Positions 59,270 through 64,000 of a stretch of 64,000 nt of DNA are shown piece after piece. The position numbers and the translations under genes were made by a program. Source of the DNA: Sapria himalayana (Eukaryota > Streptophyta > Magnoliopsida > Malpighiales > Rafflesiaceae). The stretch lies in the NCBI GenBank assembly GCA_029783825.1, contig JAREIK010001332.1, positions 2,032,314 to 2,096,313 of the forward strand, in the 5' to 3' direction. The notes under the pieces are model-generated. The model did not search any database, had not been told where the DNA came from, and saw only the letters and a list, made by a program, of their open reading frames with translations. Position 1 is the first letter of the stretch; each line of letters begins with the position of its first letter.

Positions 59270-61830
59270 ACCAACATATGAGGTTATTATTAATGATTGA
59301 GGATTTCTCAATGATGATCACCTCATAGTTATCCTCTTATTACTTTACCACTAAGGCAACATATTATTTTTGCTTGGAGGTTATTTACAAGACCTCACCT
59401 TTTAGGAAGCACTTTAACTACCATTAACAGTTTCCTTGGAGGTTATTATTTTTATTCGCTAGCCTCTAGCATTTCTAGTGGCTTGCCTATCACTAACATA
59501 TTCACTGGTGTTAGCCATATGACTGAATGTACTTCATAAAACTAACACCACCATATAAACCACATCAGTTTGTGCTTATTGTATGGATTACCTATCATTT
59601 TTCATCACTACGACAAATGAATCTTAAACAAATGGTGAAAATCTTATAAGAGTATTTTATTTATTTTCCAATATTAATTTAAGGTTAGTTCCTCCATAAC
59701 ATGCACAAAGGAATAACTATAAAAATGTTCATGATTCTGGCTTCATAAGAACCATATTTGACATAATTTAACATATCTAAATTTTGGGTTTTTAGCATGA
59801 GTTTGACTATAGCATCTTGGTCAAGAGGGTTGTCCCTTTTTTCCTATTACACATGTGTGTGTTTTGTGGCTCACCTATGACAATTTATCGCTCCAATCAT
59901 GTACCAATCCACTAACCTCTTAAACTTTAGTCTCAATTCTATTTAATTACCAAATCATCTATAATTATAACAAAACATCATATTAAAGTATTAAACATAG
60001 TATCCATCATAGTAAGCATATTACACAATCTCTAATTTCTATTTTAGCCTAAAATTAAAATGAATAATATATATGATAAGTAAAAATTTATTTCATATGA
60101 ATCTGGGTGCCCAATTTTAACCCTCAATAGAATATTTAAAACCTAAATCTTTCAAACTCACTCAATTTCACTTTGGTTTAGCCCTAGTAAAAAGTTGGAA
60201 TGCATTCCTGCCTCCTAGTATTTATGCTTGTAACTTGTATTGTCCTTGTTGCTTATGAATCATCCTGAAAATGGAGTTGTAGAGCCTTTTGGATCATCTT
60301 TTTTATACCTCTCATGTAAATCACTTGATTTCTTAGAAGTTTCCTTATATACCTGAGTATTTAGTATAATTTTTTTTAATTGGAAGTTATGGTGATGAAT
60401 ACAAATCGCAACTTTGGTCTTTTGATCATATAATACAAAGTCGTGGTGCTAGGATTGTTCCATTTTTCCTATTACACATGTGTGTGTGTTTTGTGGTTTA
60501 CCTATGCTTATCTATCACTCCAATCATGCACAAACCCACCAACATCTTAAACCCTCATCTCAATTCTATTTAATTATCAAATCATCTATAATTATAACAA
60601 AATATCATATTAAAATATTAAACATGGTATCCATCATAGTAAGCATATTATACAATCTCTAAATTCTCTATTAGCCTAAAATAAAAAAAAATAATATATA
60701 TGATAAATAAAAATTTATATTATATGAATCTGGGTGCCTAATTTTAACCCTTGATAGATGATTTAAAACCTAAATCTCTCAAACTCACTCAATTTCACTT
60801 TGGTTTAGCCCTAGTAGGGACTTGGAATGCATTCCTTCTTCTTAGTGTTTATGCTTGTAACTTTTATTGTCCTTGTTGCTTTTGGATCACCTCGAAAATA
60901 GAGTTTTAGAGCCCCTTGAATCATCTTTCTTATACCTCTCATGTAAATATCTTGATTTCTTATGGGTTTCCTTATATACCCAAGTATTTAGTACCAGTTT
61001 TTTTTAATTGGAAGTTATGGTGATGAATAAAAGTCACAACTTTGGTCTTTTGATCTTATAATAGAAAGTCGTGGCGCTAGGAATGAGCCACAATTTTAGA
61101 CTATTTTTTGCTTGATGGTCATGACACTGGAAAAAGTCATGATGATTCATTTAAACTTTATAACACAAAGTCTAGCATTAGATATGAGTCGTGACTTTGA
61201 ACTCTTTCCTCTACTTGATGGTACATTGTTGGAAAAAGTTTTGATGACTCTTTTAGTCTCTATAACACAAAGTAGAGGTGCTCAGTATGGTTGTGGCTTG
61301 TGCATTTTGATTTTGTATCCAAAATTCACAAGATTGAATAATAGTCACAACTTTGGTTTCTTTCTTGAGCCAAGAGTTCGGGTTCTTGTGTTAGTCTAGG
61401 TTTGAGTTTGCTTCTTCATAAGATTCTATAGCCAAAAATTATGATGTAAGATCAACATTGTGACTTTGACTTGAGTATTATGTGATTTGCTAAAGAAAAA
61501 GTGATGACATCTAGAATTTACAATGACTTTAGAACCAATGAGGTACTTGATTGTTGTGACATAAAAATAATATTGTAGCCATGAAGTAGTTTCGAGCTAG
61601 TTTGTCTATGATTCCAAGATATCTTTGAAGCCAAAATAATGTGTTGAACATTATATAGATTATGTCAACAAGGTGGTAAAATCATGCATATGAACAGTTC
61701 TATAATTATGTGTGTTAAGTCTTGGTTAATAATGGATATCGAACCTAATCTAAGTACTAAAAGGTGTAATCATGTCAAAGTGTTATGACTTATGTTCCCC
61801 TTGGATTTGTACCTAATTAAGGGTTGAAAC
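59270..61830 (-). repeat. Athila-like LTR R5 with a recent tandem duplication
   Basis: Restarts with the same block as 58290 in R4 (AATGATTGAGGATTTCTCAA). Continues through CATGAC units to AATACTAAAAGGTGTAATCA-like sequence near 61755, the LTR edge seen in R1 and R3. Confidence 0.65.
59835..61085. repeat. Recent 625-bp tandem duplication
   Basis: About 59835-60460 and 60460-61085 align almost end to end with few changes. CCTATTACACATGTGTGTG is at 59843 and 60468 (offset 625), and the GTCGTGG-GCTAGG block at 60440 and 61068 (offset 628). Far more alike than LTR copies elsewhere in the window. Confidence 0.95.
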
Positions 61831-62480
61831 TCACACCACCTAGCATTTCATGCTCTTGGTTTGTAAATTTGATTCTCCCTCTTTCTTTTCTTATGAAATA
61901 TTCAAAGTGTTACTTTCATACTTTGTAGTTCCATGTGATTCTTTAATTTAGAAATCATAGTATTGACTTGAGGTCTCTTGGCTATGTATCTATGGAGCAC
62001 AAAGTCACTATGAAAAATGTTGTCATGACTAGATTTACTTGGTATTTTGATTATGTATTGATTAAGTCATAATGCCAGAAATTGTTAGGATTTATATGAT
62101 TGGCTTTCTTAGCTACTATGATATAAAAATATGGTCATGGCTATCATTGTATTTTTGAGATTGTGTAGCTAAAACTCCAAAAAAGTATTTCATCCACAAA
62201 GATAGTATTACACAATAAAAAGATTTTGATAACTTGGTGGTAGAATTATGACATACAAAGATTTTCATGACTGGTTTTATAAATATAGAACTAAGAAAGG
62301 ATGTCGAAACTTTTCATAGGCATCTGGAAAGTGTAAGCAAGTTGTGATATGAGAAATATCATGACTTTTTATTACTTTTCTTTTTTTCGAGTCATTGCTC
62401 TAGTAAGTCATAGTGCAAATATTTCCAAATTCACTAATATTCATAAAATACCATCAAAATAGTCATTTGTACAATCTATT
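61830..62480 (-). repeat. Athila-like LTR R6, partial
   Basis: A second copy of the LTR outer edge follows R5 directly. GTGGTAGAATTATGACATAC at 62239 and the surrounding 62110-62340 align with 61550-61760. Confidence 0.6.
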
Positions 62481-64000
62481 TATTTAAAACTCAAATACGT
62501 GCAAATATATCATATTGCATACAAAATAACCCAAAAATATCAATATATAGAGTCCAGAACAAACTTTCACTCTTAAAGTATTCTTTTTCTCAAGCAATGA
62601 TTTTTTCTCTCAATTTAAAACTCATCATCAATCAACACCAAAAGAAATAGAGTATAATATCATACAAGAAAACAAATGTACAATGTATCGACATGGAGAA
62701 GAATGTGGGTGGTATGGTTGGCGGTGAGGATCAAAATCTTGAAATGAAAACTTTGCTCTTTGGCCCAAATGGGGGCATGGATTGGAATGTCTTTCTAAAT
62801 CTCTTTTATTACTCACTACCCATTCCATCATCTTCATAATAATACTGCATAATATGACTTATAATCTTCCAATATACTTCAATAAATTTTTAAATGAACC
62901 TAGTGCAAAATATACGTGCTTCTGGTTTTCACTATACATTTCTAAATCTTTGATCCTCTTGTTCTCTCTATAGTGAAAATTACCCTTTATCTCTTTATCT
63001 CAACTTTTTACCATATTTTGTCACTCCCTTGTAATAGACTCATAAAGCTTTCCAAATATTTTGGTGCTTCTCATCAATCAGGTCTCCACTTGTTTCAATG
63101 CCTCTTCCAAGATCTTACAACATTATCTTCAAAATTTTCTTGGGTAGACATAAATAAGAACTTATTCTTGTAGAGATGTATATCTCATTATGCATCCCAT
63201 TACTCTAAACTAGTTTTTTTTCTTTTTTTTATAATTTCATTTATTATTTCTACTTGCTATCTCTTCCCTTCAATTATGCTCTAAAGGAACTATGCATGAA
63301 CTTTATGTCTTCAAGTGAATCACCCTATAGTCAGTTTCCAATTTCAAATTTTTCAAAATGTCAAGCTTATCAAATCATAGTGACAATTCTTGATTAAGTT
63401 TTTTCCCACTTTTTTTATCACATCTACAATGATTTTAGAAAAGATTGACACTTGCTACCCAACATCAGTTGATTTTATAATTTCAAGAACCATCTTTTTT
63501 TTCTTGTCTCTTTCATGCCCTCTCTTCATTCTTATCAATGTCAAGAAGGTATCTATGCCCCATGAGCATTATTCATCTCTATCTTTATTCATTAAGACTG
63601 CCTTGTCTTGGCATAACTTTATAATCAAGGAGAGATTAATTATTTGGCTAGAAAATTCACCCACTTGAAAATTGAGAATGAACTTCTCCAAATTATTGCT
63701 CACATGGATTTATTATCCTTTTACTAGGAAAAAAAATCACCATATTTTTCATGATAGTAGAAAGATGAAGAGTTGACTTCAAAATAGAGCATAGAAAATA
63801 TAATTAAACCTTAGTCTCATTCATGAGTTCTCTCAACTCGAAGTGTCCATATGTGCTTTTCAAAGAAACTCTTCAAGTTCCTATTCCATTTGTCAATGTC
63901 TTAGCTATTACCGTGTAGTATGGTTACATCTTTAGGAATTTTAAGGTCAGACCATTCATGATCTCTTGTAATACAAATTATTCATTTATATACTTTTATT
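62480..64000 (-). other. Unassigned, possibly coding-like on the minus strand
   Basis: Around 63120-62860 one minus-strand frame reads for about 85 codons with three stops (charged, with Lys/Glu-rich segments). 62628-62837 is open for 69 codons. I recognise neither. It may be a weak Copia or LINE gag relic. No LTR, tRNA or repeat array was seen; pyrimidine-rich tracts (e.g. 63214-63232) are common on the plus strand. Confidence 0.3.

Noticed and set aside
1..64000. A host gene, tRNA, rRNA, CRISPR array or defence island
   Set aside because: I found no intact exon structure, cloverleaf-type gene or spaced repeat array; all recognised coding blocks belong to transposable elements.

Overview
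This is plant nuclear DNA, and it is a graveyard of transposable elements. It is AT-rich. I see no intact host gene, rRNA, tRNA, CRISPR array or bacterial-type operon. Every coding stretch I recognise belongs to a plant element: Ty1/Copia, Ty3/Gypsy of the chromovirus/Tekay and Athila-like types, an L1-type LINE, or hAT. All carry stops and frameshifts. This fits old repeat-rich heterochromatin of an angiosperm; I cannot name the species.

Layout, left to right. 1-4130: minus-strand Copia element (RNase H at the window edge, then RT, integrase, protease, gag), its RT split by a 428-bp TRIM element at 894-1321. 4387-14404: one hAT DNA transposon with matching terminal inverted repeats and an 8-bp target duplication (7/8 identical). 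Its minus-strand transposase is cut in two by a 6.7-kb Tekay-type Gypsy element (6643-13330) that has its own LTRs and a 5-bp duplication. 14668-15097: short non-autonomous hAT relative. 16190-18335: plus-strand Copia gag-protease-integrase remnant. 18480-21690: minus-strand LINE ORF2. 22301-23218: two more hAT-like GC-rich units.

From about 23.2 kb to 62.5 kb the window is dominated by one Athila-like LTR family in both orientations. Its LTRs are about 2-3 kb and are filled with degenerate short repeats around the palindrome GTCATGAC. Two minus-strand members (23.2-31.0 kb and 48.2-54.6 kb) retain gag and protease, but I find no reverse transcriptase or integrase in either. A plus-strand member (38.8-48.1 kb) has a plant-transposon-protein-like ORF and a hAT insertion with a 7/8 target duplication at 45142-45619. 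Copia fragments (31.0-32.0 and 42.15-43.56 kb), a two-copy AT-rich repeat (35.8-36.9 kb), a GGGCAT minisatellite (37.6-38.1 kb) and a recent 625-bp tandem duplication (59.8-61.1 kb) lie among them. 62.5-64.0 kb is unassigned.

Nothing works as a pathway. The value of the window is the readable order of insertions and an Athila-like family that may be non-autonomous (gag-protease only). Domain calls are from translations read by eye; boundaries marked approximate can be off by tens to hundreds of bases.
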